Source: JABDGC01 sp964466595 | GTDB lineage: Bacteria; Pseudomonadota; Gammaproteobacteria; DSM-16500 | Assembly (NCBI GenBank): GCA_964466595.1 | Contig: CAYXNR010000003.1 | Span: 4,589 to 68,588, forward strand | Reading direction: 5' to 3' | Length of the DNA: 64,000 nucleotides | Shown: in pieces, positions 9,706 through 22,134 of the stretch | How the letters are laid out: each line of letters starts with the position of its first letter | Numbering within the stretch: position 1 is the stretch's first letter | The notes under the pieces: generated by a model | Database searches by the model: none | Seen by the model: only the letters and a program-made list of their open reading frames with translations | Told to the model about the DNA's origin: nothing | Program-made: the position numbers and the translations under genes

Positions 9706-10776
9706 CTATCTTATTCTTCTCAAGATAAAATAACACACAGCCGAGAACAACAGAATGGGCAGAGCAGCAGCAAGAAAGGGAGGAAACTGAAAAATAACGC
9801 TGAGTTGCCCCAGAAAAGCATTCGCTAAATAAAATATAAAACCAAGGATCACCCCAAAAAGCAGCCGCAAACCGAGCATGGTGGAACGTGGCGCATTCAA
9901 GACAAAAGGCAGGGCAAGAAAAATCATGACAATAATCGCAAAAGGTTGCAGCAAACGCTGCCAAAAAGCCAATTGAAAGGGACTAGCTTGTAAGCCATTG
10001 TCGAGCAAATGCTGAGAAAAATCCCATAAGTGAGCAAGAGACATTTCTTCTGCCGCAACCATACCCACATTCAATAAACTGGGATTGAGCGTAAAGTCCC
10101 AACTCGCTTGGCTAGCATAAGAACTTTGTGTGCCCGTTTGCGGTAAAAATTCGGTTTTCATGACTTCTTGCAATAACCATTTTTCATTTTTAAAATCCAT
10201 AACCTTAGCGTGATAGGTTGCAATTAATTGATGCTCAGTATTAAACTGATAACGCGTAATTCCTTCTAAATGATGATGCGCCATCACTCGATCGACATGA
10301 AAAAAATTATTTCCCTCATGTAACCACACGCCGGAAGCAGTCGCCACCGCCTGCCCATTGTTTACGGCGTTTTGTTTGCGAAGCGCCGCCTTGTGATCTA
10401 GTTGTGGGGCTAAGGCTTCGCCTATTAGCATCAGAAAAATAATCAGCAAACAAGCACTATAGAAAATAGCCCGCATCAGACTGCGTAAAGAAAAGCCGGA
10501 GCTACGTATAATCATCAGCTCTTGATGGGTTGTTAGCATGCCAAGGCCAATAATCCCGCCCAATAAGATCAACATCGGTGAAAAAAGATAAAGATTATGC
10601 GGTAACCGTAAAAGCACATAAATCACAGCTTGTGTAAAACTGTAATCTCCCCGACCAATATCCTGAAACTCTCCCAAGAGTGTTGTAAAAAAGATGAGAC
10701 CCAACATCACACTCACTACCAGTGAGGTGGAGATAAGAATCTGTTTAATAAGATAGCGATTAAAAATAGTAATCAT
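9706..10776 (-). CDS. lptG: LPS export ABC transporter permease LptG
   Basis: The 356-residue permease has an N-terminal membrane segment (about 15-35), two more near 60-120, a periplasmic beta-jellyroll region (about 130-265) and three C-terminal helices. With LptF and LptB2 it extracts lipopolysaccharide from the inner membrane. The start at 10776 (MITIFNRYLIKQ) was chosen because it overlaps the lptF stop as ATGA and begins at the family-typical residue; a frame 20 codons longer is open but implausible. lptB is not in the window. Confidence 0.95.
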   Translation of the reverse strand: MITIFNRYLIKQILISTSLVVSVMLGLIFFTTLLGEFQDIGRGDYSFTQAVIYVLLRLPHNLYLFSPMLILLGGIIGLGMLTTHQELMIIRSSGFSLRSLMRAIFYSACLLIIFLMLIGEALAPQLDHKAALRKQNAVNNGQAVATASGVWLHEGNNFFHVDRVMAHHHLEGITRYQFNTEHQLIATYHAKVMDFKNEKWLLQEVMKTEFLPQTGTQSSYASQASWDFTLNPSLLNVGMVAAEEMSLAHLWDFSQHLLDNGLQASPFQLAFWQRLLQPFAIIVMIFLALPFVLNAPRSTMLGLRLLFGVILGFIFYLANAFLGQLSVIFQFPPFLAAALPILLFSAVCYFILRRIR

Positions 10777-11915
10777 TTGAACGAAAAAAACCTCTTCCTG
10801 ATTGGAAGTAGCTGCCATCCTAAACGGCTGCCCCATAAAACTAAGGCTAGACTAAAAAATAAGCCATGAACCCACCACATACCTAAATAAGCTGGAATGC
10901 TCGCTAGCTCAACCCAATGTCTTGCAACAAAAAGAAGATTGATATAGATCGTATAAAGCAAAAGCGCCGGAACAGCCATGAGATAACGGCCCTGACGTGG
11001 CTTCACCTGACTTAAGGGAAAAACCAATAAGGCCAATAAGAGTGGGGAAAACGCGAGCGAGAAACGCCATTGCAACTCAGCAGCATAACCGGGCTTTGAA
11101 TAATTTTTCCATAAATGGGTAGTGGGAACACCTTCCTGCAATTCACGGTTACTTTCAAAGGCTACTTCTGGAATATGCACGGCATATTTTTTGAATTGAA
11201 TAATTTTATAATCATTTTGTCCAGGAACGCCCTCGTAACGATAGCCCTCTGCTGCAACCACAAAATGTTCTTTTAAATCCTTATCATAAAAGGGCAGGCC
11301 TCGCATCGCTGAAATAATGACTTGATTCTGCTGCTCAGGAAAATCCTTAGCGAGCATCTCTTTTGTAGCCTTTTTTTCTTCTGCGATAAAAAGATTTTCA
11401 GCTTGTTTCTGGTGAGGGGAAAGGCTTTCAACATAAATCACGCGGCGACCATCCGCACTGACTTGAAAACGCCCAGGCATGATGGTTTTTAGGATATTTT
11501 CTTCGGCCATGCCTTTCGCAATTAACTTATCTTTTTGAGAAGCGAGCCAGGGGTTGACCCATAAGGCCAGTATCATCACAAGAGCAGCAATCACCATCGT
11601 TAGCGGCAGGGTCGCTTTCATTAAGCGGGACGAGCCATAGCCTGAAGCATTTAAAACAAAAATTTCACTGTCGCTGTAAAGCCGACTATAGACTAAGAAC
11701 ATGCCTAAATATAAGCCGAGAGGTAAAAGCAAGACTAATAAATAGGGAATTTCAAAGCCGAGCAGAGGCAGTAAGATATTAGAAGCTATTTTACCGGAGA
11801 CCACATAACCGAGGTAACGTACTGTTTGTTGGCTCAGAAAAACCAGCATCAAAATAAGCGTGACGGCTGCAAGCGTAGAAAGAATTTCCTTGTTTAAATA
11901 ACGATTAATAATCAT
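10773..11915 (-). CDS. lptF: LPS export ABC transporter permease LptF
   Basis: The 380-residue protein starts MIINRYLNKEILSTL, typical of LptF, and shows the same six-helix plus periplasmic-domain design as LptG, including the conserved DSEIFVLNASGYGSSRLM stretch at the LptB coupling site. It pairs with LptG, overlapping it by 4 bp. Its presence, together with kdsA, indicates that the cell makes and exports lipopolysaccharide. It is divergent from holC, from which it is separated by 135 bp. Confidence 0.96.
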   Translation of the reverse strand: MIINRYLNKEILSTLAAVTLILMLVFLSQQTVRYLGYVVSGKIASNILLPLLGFEIPYLLVLLLPLGLYLGMFLVYSRLYSDSEIFVLNASGYGSSRLMKATLPLTMVIAALVMILALWVNPWLASQKDKLIAKGMAEENILKTIMPGRFQVSADGRRVIYVESLSPHQKQAENLFIAEEKKATKEMLAKDFPEQQNQVIISAMRGLPFYDKDLKEHFVVAAEGYRYEGVPGQNDYKIIQFKKYAVHIPEVAFESNRELQEGVPTTHLWKNYSKPGYAAELQWRFSLAFSPLLLALLVFPLSQVKPRQGRYLMAVPALLLYTIYINLLFVARHWVELASIPAYLGMWWVHGLFFSLALVLWGSRLGWQLLPIRKRFFSFK

Positions 11916-11970
11916 TTACTTACCCATGTATGCGCTTTTCTGCTATTTCGGTAGTCAAGCGAAACTTGAA

Positions 11971-11999
11971 TTGATAAAATTAAAGCCTTGTATTATACA
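11971..11999 (+). promoter_or_regulatory. likely promoter of holC-valS, overlapping a minus-strand -10 box
   Basis: TTGATA (11971-11976) is followed after 17 bp by TATACA (11994-11999). The same stretch reads TATAAT on the minus strand (11992-11997), so divergent transcription of lptF may start in the same place. Confidence 0.4.
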
Positions 12000-12050
12000 A
12001 AATTATGCATTCAGATACGATCTTCATGCAACAAGGAATTATCAGTCGCT

Positions 12051-12500
12051 ATGTCACGTGTTGATTTATATTTTATTCCCCAGTCGGGACCGACGGCCCG
12101 TTTGCTTTTTGCTTGTCGTCTGCTTGAAAAAGCCTATCAACAAGAACAGCCCGTTTATATCCATCTGGAAAATGCAGAAAAAGCTCGCTTCTTTGATCAG
12201 CTTCTCTGGACTTATCGCGATGACAGCTTCCTTCCGCATCAACTGGGTGAGGAAAAACCAGCACGAGACTCTTATCTGCAATTAGGTTATAGCGCCAGGC
12301 CTCAAACGGAGGCTACTATTTTATTAAATCTGCATTCAGCTATACCTGACTTCTATCATCGCTTTCAGCGCATTCTTGAAATCTTGCCGGCTGAGGCTAC
12401 CAGCCAGCAGAGGGAAAATTGTCGTGCTTTTTATCATGAAAAAGGCTATACAATCAATTCTCATCATATTCAAGCGGCTCGCCTCAAGGGTAAAAAATAA
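12051..12500 (+). CDS. holC: DNA polymerase III subunit chi
   Basis: The 149-residue product begins MSRVDLYFIPQSGP, a typical HolC start, and continues with LLFACRLLEKAYQQ and the WTYRDDSFLPHQL motif. Chi connects the clamp-loader (through psi) with single-stranded-DNA-binding protein. The ATG at 12051 was preferred over an upstream in-frame start at 11988, because the homologous region begins there and AAGGA precedes it. It is followed 9 bp later by valS, a common holC-valS pairing in gammaproteobacteria. Confidence 0.93.
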   Translation: MSRVDLYFIPQSGPTARLLFACRLLEKAYQQEQPVYIHLENAEKARFFDQLLWTYRDDSFLPHQLGEEKPARDSYLQLGYSARPQTEATILLNLHSAIPDFYHRFQRILEILPAEATSQQRENCRAFYHEKGYTINSHHIQAARLKGKK

Positions 12501-12509
12501 GGTAAAAGT

Positions 12510-15281
12510 ATGGACAAGATTTACAATCCACACGCTATTGAACAAAGCCTTTATACAACCTGGGAAGAAAAGGCTTATTTTGCCCCCTCTGGCAAAGGCA
12601 ATCCTTATTGCATCATGTTGCCGCCCCCGAACGTAACCGGTAGTCTGCATATGGGCCATGGTTTTCAAGGCACGCTAATGGATATCCTGATCCGCTATCA
12701 TCGCATGCAGGGGGATATGGTGCTGTGGCAAGCTGGCACCGACCATGCTGGTATTGCAACACAAATGGTCGTTGAACGCTTACTGCTTGCCGAAAAAAAA
12801 TCTCGCCATGATTTGGGGCGTGAAGCCTTTATTGAGCGAACCTGGGAATGGAAAAAAGAATCTGGCGGGCGCATCAGCCAACAATTCCGTCGCCTGGGCG
12901 CTTCGCTCAACTGGCAGAGTGAGCGCTTCACCTTGGATGAGTCGCTTTCTCAAGCGGTACGGGAAGCTTTTATTCGCCTCTACGAAGAGGGTCTCATCTA
13001 CCGAGGAAAACGCCTGGTCAATTGGGATCCCGTCCTACTAACCGCTATTTCTGATCTGGAAGTAATCAACCAGGAAGAAGAAGGAAAGCTCTGGCATCTC
13101 CGCTATCCTCTCCTTCAAGAAAATACTTATCTCGTGGTGGCGACCACGAGACCCGAAACTCTTTTTGGCGACCTCGCTGTGGCCGTTCACCCAGAAGATG
13201 AGCGTTATCGGCACTTCATTGGTAAACAAGTGAAACTACCCTTAACGGAACGCATTCTGCCTGTTATCGGTGATCACGCCGTGGATCCTCTTTTTGGCAG
13301 CGGCTGCCTCAAAATAACACCCGCTCATGATTTTAATGACTATGCCATTGGGCTACAACATCAGCTCGAACCTCTTAATATTTTTACACCTGATGCTCAT
13401 CTCAATGAAAACGTGCCTCCCGCTTATCAGGGTTTAGAGCGTTTTAAAGCACGCCAACGTGTTCTTCAGGATCTTGAAACAGCCGGCCTCATTGAAAAAA
13501 TTGAAACACATCTTTTAAAAGTCCCTCGTGGCGATCGTTCGGGAGCCGTCATTGAACCCTATCTCACCCAACAATGGTATTTAAAAATGGCGCCTCTAGC
13601 TAAACCTGCCATCGCGGCAGTGAAGGAGGGCAAGATTCGCTTTATTCCTGAAAATTGGGATAAAACTTATTTTCAATGGATGAATAAGATTGAAGATTGG
13701 TGTATTAGTCGCCAACTCTGGTGGGGCCATCGTATCCCTATTTGGTATGATGAGGAAGGCAAAGCTTATGCTGGCCATAATGAAGCAGAGGTGCGCAATC
13801 GTTATCACTTAAAACCGGAGCTTCCCCTCAGCCAAGAAGAAGATGTTCTCGATACCTGGTTTTCGGCCTCGCTTTGGCCTTTTTCAAGCTTGGGCTGGCC
13901 AGAAAGAACGAAGAACTTTTCACATTTCTTCCCCACACAGGTTTTAGTGAGTGGTTTCGATATCATTTTTTTCTGGGTCGCTCGCATGATCATGATGAGT
14001 TTAAAATTTACGGGTCAGGTTCCCTTCCAAGATATTTATCTGACCGGCCTCATTCGTGATGCTGAGGGTCAAAAAATGTCGAAATCCAAAGGCAATATCC
14101 TAGACCCTATTGATCTGATCGATGGTATTAGTCTCGAAGCACTGATCAAAAAACGTACCTATGGTCTCATGCAGCCCGCCATGGCGGAAAAGATTGAAAA
14201 AACGACGCGTCAGCATTTTCCCGAAGGTATTCCTTCTTATGGCACCGATGCACTACGGATGACCTTCTCTTCCTTGGCTTCTTATACACGAGAAATTCGT
14301 TTTGACTTAGGACGACTGGCGGGTTATCGAAATTTTTGTACAAAGCTTTGGAACGCCGCGCGTTTTGTACTCCTGAATAGCGAAGGCAAAACACTGCAGA
14401 AACCCCTTACTCAATCCGCCCTTTGTTTAAGTGATCGATGGATTCTATCGCGTCTACAAAGAACCATTATGCAAACGAAGGAAACCCTCGCTTCCTACCG
14501 CTTCGATCTCTTAACGCAAAGTTTATATGATTTTACTTGGAATGAATTTTGCGATTGGTATCTGGAGTTGGCTAAAATCAACTTAAATACAAATCAAGCG
14601 ACAGAAACACAAAATCATACCCCTTATATTTTGGTTTTTATTCTCGAAACCCTCGTGCGTCTACTTCATCCTATCCAACCCTTTATTACCGAAGCAATTT
14701 GGCAGCGTCTCGCCCCGCTTTTGGATAAAAAAGGGGAGACGATCATGCTTGAGCCTTATCCGGCTGTCGATGATAGCAAACTCGATATCGAAGCCGAAGC
14801 CGAATTAGCTTGGCTGCAAAGCCTGGTTATTGCCATCCGTACGATTCGCAGTCAAATGAATATTCCACCGGGGAAAGCGCTTCATCTGCTTCTCTCTAAA
14901 GGAACAGCGCAAGATAAAATGCGCATTCAAAATCATCAGCCACTGCTTAGCAAAATGGCGAAATTAGCAAGCCTCGATTGGCTTGCTGCAACAGACAAAG
15001 CACCTCAAGCTGCTAGCGCCTTCGTTGGCAAGCTTGAACTGTTCATCCCGCTCGAAGGCTTAATTAATCTTCAGGAAGAAGCAAGCAAGATTCAAAAAGA
15101 AATTGTTCGCTTACAAAAAGAAATTGAACGCGCCCAAGAAAAACTACACAATCCTCGCTTTGTCGACAAAGCACCTCCTGAAATTGTTGCCCAAGAAAAA
15201 AACCGAATCACAGAATTTCAAACAAACTTGCAACAACAAGAGGAACAATTGGAAAGGATACAACAACTGCAGTTAAATTAG
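12510..15281 (+). CDS. valS: valyl-tRNA synthetase
   Basis: This is a 923-residue class I synthetase. The HIGH-type motif appears as LHMGH (46-50) after PPPNVTG, and KMSKS lies near residues 522-526. The editing domain, anticodon-binding domain and the C-terminal coiled coil (about 860-920, rich in Glu, Gln and Lys) are all present. It charges tRNA(Val) and edits threonine. It is co-transcribed with holC. Length is slightly below that of E. coli ValS (951) but no element is missing. Confidence 0.98.
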   Translation: MDKIYNPHAIEQSLYTTWEEKAYFAPSGKGNPYCIMLPPPNVTGSLHMGHGFQGTLMDILIRYHRMQGDMVLWQAGTDHAGIATQMVVERLLLAEKKSRHDLGREAFIERTWEWKKESGGRISQQFRRLGASLNWQSERFTLDESLSQAVREAFIRLYEEGLIYRGKRLVNWDPVLLTAISDLEVINQEEEGKLWHLRYPLLQENTYLVVATTRPETLFGDLAVAVHPEDERYRHFIGKQVKLPLTERILPVIGDHAVDPLFGSGCLKITPAHDFNDYAIGLQHQLEPLNIFTPDAHLNENVPPAYQGLERFKARQRVLQDLETAGLIEKIETHLLKVPRGDRSGAVIEPYLTQQWYLKMAPLAKPAIAAVKEGKIRFIPENWDKTYFQWMNKIEDWCISRQLWWGHRIPIWYDEEGKAYAGHNEAEVRNRYHLKPELPLSQEEDVLDTWFSASLWPFSSLGWPERTKNFSHFFPTQVLVSGFDIIFFWVARMIMMSLKFTGQVPFQDIYLTGLIRDAEGQKMSKSKGNILDPIDLIDGISLEALIKKRTYGLMQPAMAEKIEKTTRQHFPEGIPSYGTDALRMTFSSLASYTREIRFDLGRLAGYRNFCTKLWNAARFVLLNSEGKTLQKPLTQSALCLSDRWILSRLQRTIMQTKETLASYRFDLLTQSLYDFTWNEFCDWYLELAKINLNTNQATETQNHTPYILVFILETLVRLLHPIQPFITEAIWQRLAPLLDKKGETIMLEPYPAVDDSKLDIEAEAELAWLQSLVIAIRTIRSQMNIPPGKALHLLLSKGTAQDKMRIQNHQPLLSKMAKLASLDWLAATDKAPQAASAFVGKLELFIPLEGLINLQEEASKIQKEIVRLQKEIERAQEKLHNPRFVDKAPPEIVAQEKNRITEFQTNLQQQEEQLERIQQLQLN

Positions 15282-15303
15282 AAAGACAGTGGATGAACTG
15301 CCC

Positions 15304-16329
15304 TTAGAGACTTTTTCTCGGCGCTGAAGATTGATGCTTCTCTGCTGCATTGAAATATTCAACAAAGGTTTCAAATTCTTTTGCTGCGCCCTCTGCACCG
15401 GCCTTACGTAAAACATGTGCAACCTGCTGTGGGTTAGCGACTTCTCCATTTTCGTAAGCTCCTTTATAACGATGGGTGATATCTTTAATCATGTTGGGAT
15501 AGTTATTAGCGATCAATTTAAGCATTTGATCTTGTGGATTGTTGGCAAACCCTCGTATACCAAACTTGAGGCCAAGGTCATATAATTTATTCAGTCTTTT
15601 TGCTTCGCTATTGAGGCTTACATCTGGTTTATTTCCTTGATGGTCTATACAATTATTGAGGAAATTAAGTAATTCTTTTTCCATATTTCTTTCTTCTTTT
15701 TTAATGACAGTTGTTGCTGTTTTGATTTGTTCATGCACCTTCGATATCATCGTTGCAACTTGCTGCATCTTATCCAAACTTGCATTGTCCAGCTTACCTT
15801 CAAGATCTTTCAGACAACCATTCATCACAGCCATGACTTCGGCATGGGCAAGAGAGAAGATTAAACTGTTTTTGACATGTTCTTGGTTTTCCTGAGATAA
15901 ACCCTCATATTTAACACTAAATTTATCCTCTTCCGAACAGAAGCTATCTAAAAATTGACTGAGCGCAGGTGATAATTTTCCTTCTGGCGTTACGAATTGT
16001 TTCCAGGCTATTTTAGTAAATTCTGCAATGAATTGTTCTAATTTTTCATTTAAAACTGCTGGATTTTTTTCTGCTCGTATTTTTTCTAAATGATTCAAAC
16101 CAGCTTGAAGATCGATGATGGTTGCTAAGGCCTGATTTCCTAGATTATCAAATACGCGATCAAGATAGCCTGTTTGTAAATCGATTCCCTCCTTCGTTTG
16201 ATTGAGGCCCTGAGCCAGGTTCAGTCCTACCCGCTTTGCATGCGAGGTAGCTTTTTGGGGATCACGATCTTCTTTCAATTGTTGAGAAAAAACCTCAAGC
16301 AAGCCAAGCGCTTTTTTTTGAGCCGGCAT
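15304..16329 (-). CDS. unrecognised helical protein
   Basis: The 341-residue protein is not recognised. It has no signal peptide or membrane segment, and is predicted all-helical with heptad-like Leu/Ile patterns (for example residues 180-225). The C-terminus is basic and Ser-rich (SSAPRKSL). The ATG has a very strong GGAGGGGG site and a TATAAT box lies about 50 bp upstream (16378-16383), so it appears to be a genuine, independently expressed gene. It resembles the 8513-9478 gene in style but not obviously in sequence. Role unknown; a host-directed effector is one possibility. Confidence 0.65.
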   Translation of the reverse strand: MPAQKKALGLLEVFSQQLKEDRDPQKATSHAKRVGLNLAQGLNQTKEGIDLQTGYLDRVFDNLGNQALATIIDLQAGLNHLEKIRAEKNPAVLNEKLEQFIAEFTKIAWKQFVTPEGKLSPALSQFLDSFCSEEDKFSVKYEGLSQENQEHVKNSLIFSLAHAEVMAVMNGCLKDLEGKLDNASLDKMQQVATMISKVHEQIKTATTVIKKEERNMEKELLNFLNNCIDHQGNKPDVSLNSEAKRLNKLYDLGLKFGIRGFANNPQDQMLKLIANNYPNMIKDITHRYKGAYENGEVANPQQVAHVLRKAGAEGAAKEFETFVEYFNAAEKHQSSAPRKSL

Positions 16330-16377
16330 ACCCCCTCCGCATATTTATAGACTACAAATATGAATGCTCTTATATTT

Positions 16378-16383
16378 ATTATA
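16378..16383 (-). promoter_or_regulatory. -10 box of the 15304-16329 gene
   Basis: TATAAT on the minus strand lies about 50 bp before the start codon, followed by AT-rich leader and a GGAGGGGG ribosome site. The -35 region is poor. Confidence 0.35.
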
Positions 16384-16437
16384 GCCTATTCGTGCAGACA
16401 GGATGTAAGTGATTGATAATTAATGGGTGACCCCACA

Positions 16438-17064
16438 TTAGCCGCGTACAACCTGGCAAAAGTTTTGAGCAGCAGTAGAAAACTGGTTGTTGTCTTTCTC
16501 GAGCGTATTACAGGCATGCCCTGCACTGTATATGGCTCTTGTGCCACCACACACTACGCTAAATAAACCCACAACGCTCACTCCAATTCCCACGCCAATA
16601 CCTACCGGCGTTGTAGCAACAAGCGTGATTAGCGCAAATCCTGCCACCAAAAGAAGCGCCGAGCCAAAAGCGTCTAGGCCATAGCACAAACGTTCACAAC
16701 CTGAATGCACAACGATTGTTGCAGCGATCGTATTCTGAAGAGCATTTTTTGCGAATTGAATATTGTCTTGATTCAATTGATCTTGGCACAAATGGTTGAT
16801 TAGGGTATTGGCACAATCATATACATCAGCCATGGACTCATAATGATTATCCCTTATATCGTCACTCTCGCTCCCTGCAAAACAATCTGGAAAAAGAAAA
16901 AAATCGACCTCATTTAGCAGCGTATAACCCGTTCTTCTTAAATTAATCAAAGCAGCCGCGTGCTCCCCCTCCAGCCTCGCCCTATATCGCCTAAATAAAA
17001 TTTCAAGGTTGGCCATAAGGGCTTGCTGCTGCGCTTTATAAGCTCGCTGAGCTAAGCTTGGCAT
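16438..17064 (-). CDS. unrecognised protein with a hydrophobic C-terminal half
   Basis: This 208-residue frame is not recognised. Residues about 1-130 look soluble and contain several cysteines. Residues about 130-175 form a strongly hydrophobic, Gly- and Val-rich stretch (VATTPVGIGVGIGVSVVGLF) able to span the membrane as a hairpin. The gene is bordered on both sides by GACCCC/GGGGTC words (16429-16434 and 17095-17100) belonging to the hairpin repeats described here, so it may have come with a mobile or repeat-bearing segment. Ribosome site before the ATG is weak. Confidence 0.5.
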   Translation of the reverse strand: MPSLAQRAYKAQQQALMANLEILFRRYRARLEGEHAAALINLRRTGYTLLNEVDFFLFPDCFAGSESDDIRDNHYESMADVYDCANTLINHLCQDQLNQDNIQFAKNALQNTIAATIVVHSGCERLCYGLDAFGSALLLVAGFALITLVATTPVGIGVGIGVSVVGLFSVVCGGTRAIYSAGHACNTLEKDNNQFSTAAQNFCQVVRG

Positions 17065-17094
17065 AAGCTAGTTATCCTGCAAAATAAAAGCATT

Positions 17095-17175
17095 GGGGTC
17101 AAATCTTGTCTTCAACCTACACCTCTTCATTACCGGGTAATGGAGAGGTGTAGGTTGAAGACAAGATTTGACCCC
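17095..17175. repeat. 81-bp near-perfect hairpin (GGGGTCAAAT... palindrome)
   Basis: The left arm (17095-17134) and right arm (17136-17175) are 40 bp each, complementary at 39 of 40 positions and separated by one base. The termini read GGGGTCAAAT and ATTTGACCCC. As DNA it could form a cruciform, and as RNA an extremely stable stem. It is built like a miniature inverted-repeat or REP-type element and sits directly downstream of kdsA. Confidence 0.85.
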
Positions 17176-17176
17176 A

Positions 17177-19664
<2,488 letters not shown>

Positions 19665-19746
19665 CTAGATGCTTTTTATCATGCAAGAACTGTAGCAAAA
19701 TAGCCAGACAAGCGCAAATTTCCGTGAAGCGTCCTTCCCAGAGCCT

Positions 19747-21057
19747 CTAGCCTAGCGCTTCGCAGAGATCCATCACCCAGCCTAGCTCCTCAGGCTTTGC
19801 TTGAAAGGGCGCTGATACAAAATAACCGGGAATAGCAACTAAGCTCGTTTTAAAATAAAGCAAAGGCAAACGATCTCGCTTCCACGAGGGTATAGCTTGC
19901 TCTTGGAAAAACTTTTTTAGCGGATGATGTTGACCATTCTGTAAGCGATAAACTTCCCCTCCCTGACGAAAACGCACTTCCACTTGCTGAATCTCTTGCT
20001 GTAAACCTTTTCCTTTTTGGGCGCTTGCCTTCAAATTTCCAATTCCGGGAATAGCGAGCGCTTGCTTGAGGTTCCAAGAGTATACTAGGCTCGTATCATG
20101 GGGTTGAAGAGGCGAGATCAGATAAAGCTGATTTTGATAGCGTCGCAATTCAACCTGTCCGGAGACAAGAAAAGGCCGACTATCTTCTCTGGCCTGCAAA
20201 ACAGCTTGTTGGAGCTCGGCTAATTGGACTGCACTTGGCATCAACACTCCCTGCACCTCAAGCCAGCGACGCAAAACTAAACGCTGCCTGGCAGACGACA
20301 GTTTAAGTAAAGGTTTAATTGCAAGGATGGAGGGTGAAGCTCCTCTTATTTGTTCTAAATCCTGGTCTGCAAAATAAGCTAATAAATCTTGTGTCTCAGC
20401 ACAATGTCCCGCAGCACGAGCTAAGGTTTTAGTGGCCATCGGCCAATGCTTTTTGATCAGGGGAAGAATTTCATGGCGTAGCAAATTACGGGGATAATGA
20501 AGATCTTGATTGAGCTCATCTTCTACCCATACGAGTTGCTCTGCTTTTGCATAGACTGCTAGTTCAGCACCTGTTGTTTCTAAAAAAGGACGAAGGAGTA
20601 AACCTTGGCCAAAGGCTTTTACCGAAGGCATGGCACTCAGGCCTTTTAGACCAGCTCCTCGCAGTAATTGGAGTAAAAGCGTTTCAGCTTGATCATCCTG
20701 ATGATGCGCAGTTAATAAAATATCCTGAGGCCCGAGGATCTTCCTTAAAGCCTCATAACGCTTCTGTCTTGCATAGGCTTCTAAACTGAGACCCTGCGGT
20801 GATCGAGCATCAACGCGGAGACAAGTCAATTCCACCTGCACTTTTTCACAGCTAGCCAAACAATGCGCCAACCAGCGATCAGCATGTTGACTTAAGCCGT
20901 GATGGACATGGACAGCTCGAAAAGAAAAAGGCTGCAATTCACGTAGTCTTACACAAAGTTGTAATAAAACTTGCGAGTCTAGGCCGCCACTATAGGCAAG
21001 CCAATAATTCCTTTCAAAACCATAATCCTGAATAAGAGCCTGTAGTTTGGTGAGCAT
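19747..21057 (-). CDS. tilS: tRNA(Ile) lysidine synthetase
   Basis: The 436-residue protein has the PP-loop YSGGLDS (22-28), the HHGLSQHAD motif and a C-terminal domain about residues 345-430. It attaches lysine to C34 of the tRNA that reads AUA codons, which is essential for decoding. It is 3 bp from the murG end, so it probably belongs to the same long transcript as the cell-wall genes. Order tilS-pyrG-kdsA follows. Confidence 0.96.
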   Translation of the reverse strand: MLTKLQALIQDYGFERNYWLAYSGGLDSQVLLQLCVRLRELQPFSFRAVHVHHGLSQHADRWLAHCLASCEKVQVELTCLRVDARSPQGLSLEAYARQKRYEALRKILGPQDILLTAHHQDDQAETLLLQLLRGAGLKGLSAMPSVKAFGQGLLLRPFLETTGAELAVYAKAEQLVWVEDELNQDLHYPRNLLRHEILPLIKKHWPMATKTLARAAGHCAETQDLLAYFADQDLEQIRGASPSILAIKPLLKLSSARQRLVLRRWLEVQGVLMPSAVQLAELQQAVLQAREDSRPFLVSGQVELRRYQNQLYLISPLQPHDTSLVYSWNLKQALAIPGIGNLKASAQKGKGLQQEIQQVEVRFRQGGEVYRLQNGQHHPLKKFFQEQAIPSWKRDRLPLLYFKTSLVAIPGYFVSAPFQAKPEELGWVMDLCEALG

Positions 21058-21060
21058 AGC

Positions 21061-22134
21061 TTAAATTGTTTTCAATACCTCAAATATTTTTTTCGGCACC
21101 TCGATTTGGCGTAAGGCATAAGCTGCTTTTGCCATTGCTAAACGTTTCAGAGGCAAGTCCTGCAAATCTTTTAAAACAGTTAATAAGCCTTCTTCATTTA
21201 AATCACGTTCTTGGATCAAAATAGCAGCCCCCTGCTCCGCAAGATAATTGGCATTCGCTGTTTGATGATCATCTACCGCATAAGGATAGGGAATTAAAAT
21301 AGCGCCTAAACCAACCGCACACAACTCTGCCACGGTTAAAGCTCCTGCACGACAGACAACCACATCTGCCCAGGCGTAGGCCTCATGCATATCTGTAATA
21401 AAAGGCACGACCTTGGCTTCTATTGCTGCCTCACGATAGGCTGCTACTGTTTCTTCATAACGTTTACCCGCCTGATGATAAATTTCAGGCCGCTTTGAAA
21501 CAGACCATTGCGCTAGTATGCGCGGCATCATTTGATTAAAAACTTGCGCGCCTAAACTACCGCCAAAAATCAAAAGCCGCAGCGTATTCCCTCTGCCTGA
21601 AAAACGATTCACCGGTAGGGGTAAATGGGTGAACTCATCACGCACGGGATTACCAATGACTGTTGCTCTCGTCTTGGCAGGAAAAACATCGGGAAAAGCA
21701 GTCAAGACCTTCTTTGAAAAATGCTTTAACCATTGATTGGTTAATCCGGCTTTGGCATTTTGTTCATGAATAACCAAGGGATAGCGCAAAAGCCAACTCG
21801 CGATGCCGCCAGGTCCACTGACAAAACCACCCATTCCCAGCACGAGATTAGGTTTGACCTGAAGGAGAATGCGAAGGGATTGCAGGAGAGCTTGTAGCAC
21901 TCGAAAAGGTGCAAGCAATCTAGTCTTTATATTTTTACCACGCACCCCACCAATTGATACAAAATGCAGTGGAAGTTTTGCTTCTGGCACCAAACGTGCT
22001 TCTAAACCCTGTTGCGTTCCTAACCAGTGAACCTCAATTCCCTTTTGACGCAAATAAGCTGCCAAAGCTAAACCCGGGAATACATGACCGCCAGTCCCGC
22101 CTGCCATAATTAAAACGCGCTTTAGGCCAGCCAT
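21061..22134 (-). CDS. murG: UDP-GlcNAc:lipid I GlcNAc transferase MurG
   Basis: The 357-residue glycosyltransferase has the N-terminal glycine loop GGTGGHVFPG (residues 12-21), MGGFVSGPGG, HEQNAKAGLTNQWL, and the UDP-binding CRAGALTVAEL in the C-terminal domain. It converts lipid I to lipid II on the inner face of the membrane. It overlaps ftsW by 13 bp. The usual next gene, murC, does not follow; tilS does. Confidence 0.97.
   Translation of the reverse strand: MAGLKRVLIMAGGTGGHVFPGLALAAYLRQKGIEVHWLGTQQGLEARLVPEAKLPLHFVSIGGVRGKNIKTRLLAPFRVLQALLQSLRILLQVKPNLVLGMGGFVSGPGGIASWLLRYPLVIHEQNAKAGLTNQWLKHFSKKVLTAFPDVFPAKTRATVIGNPVRDEFTHLPLPVNRFSGRGNTLRLLIFGGSLGAQVFNQMMPRILAQWSVSKRPEIYHQAGKRYEETVAAYREAAIEAKVVPFITDMHEAYAWADVVVCRAGALTVAELCAVGLGAILIPYPYAVDDHQTANANYLAEQGAAILIQERDLNEEGLLTVLKDLQDLPLKRLAMAKAAYALRQIEVPKKIFEVLKTI

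Noticed and set aside
11926..12285. Separate plus-strand gene overlapping holC
   Set aside because: It is in a different frame from the clearly conserved HolC sequence and shows no family features.
14167..14394. Small antisense frames within valS, gatB, eno and speA
   Set aside because: All lie inside conserved genes, lack ribosome sites and have no family features.
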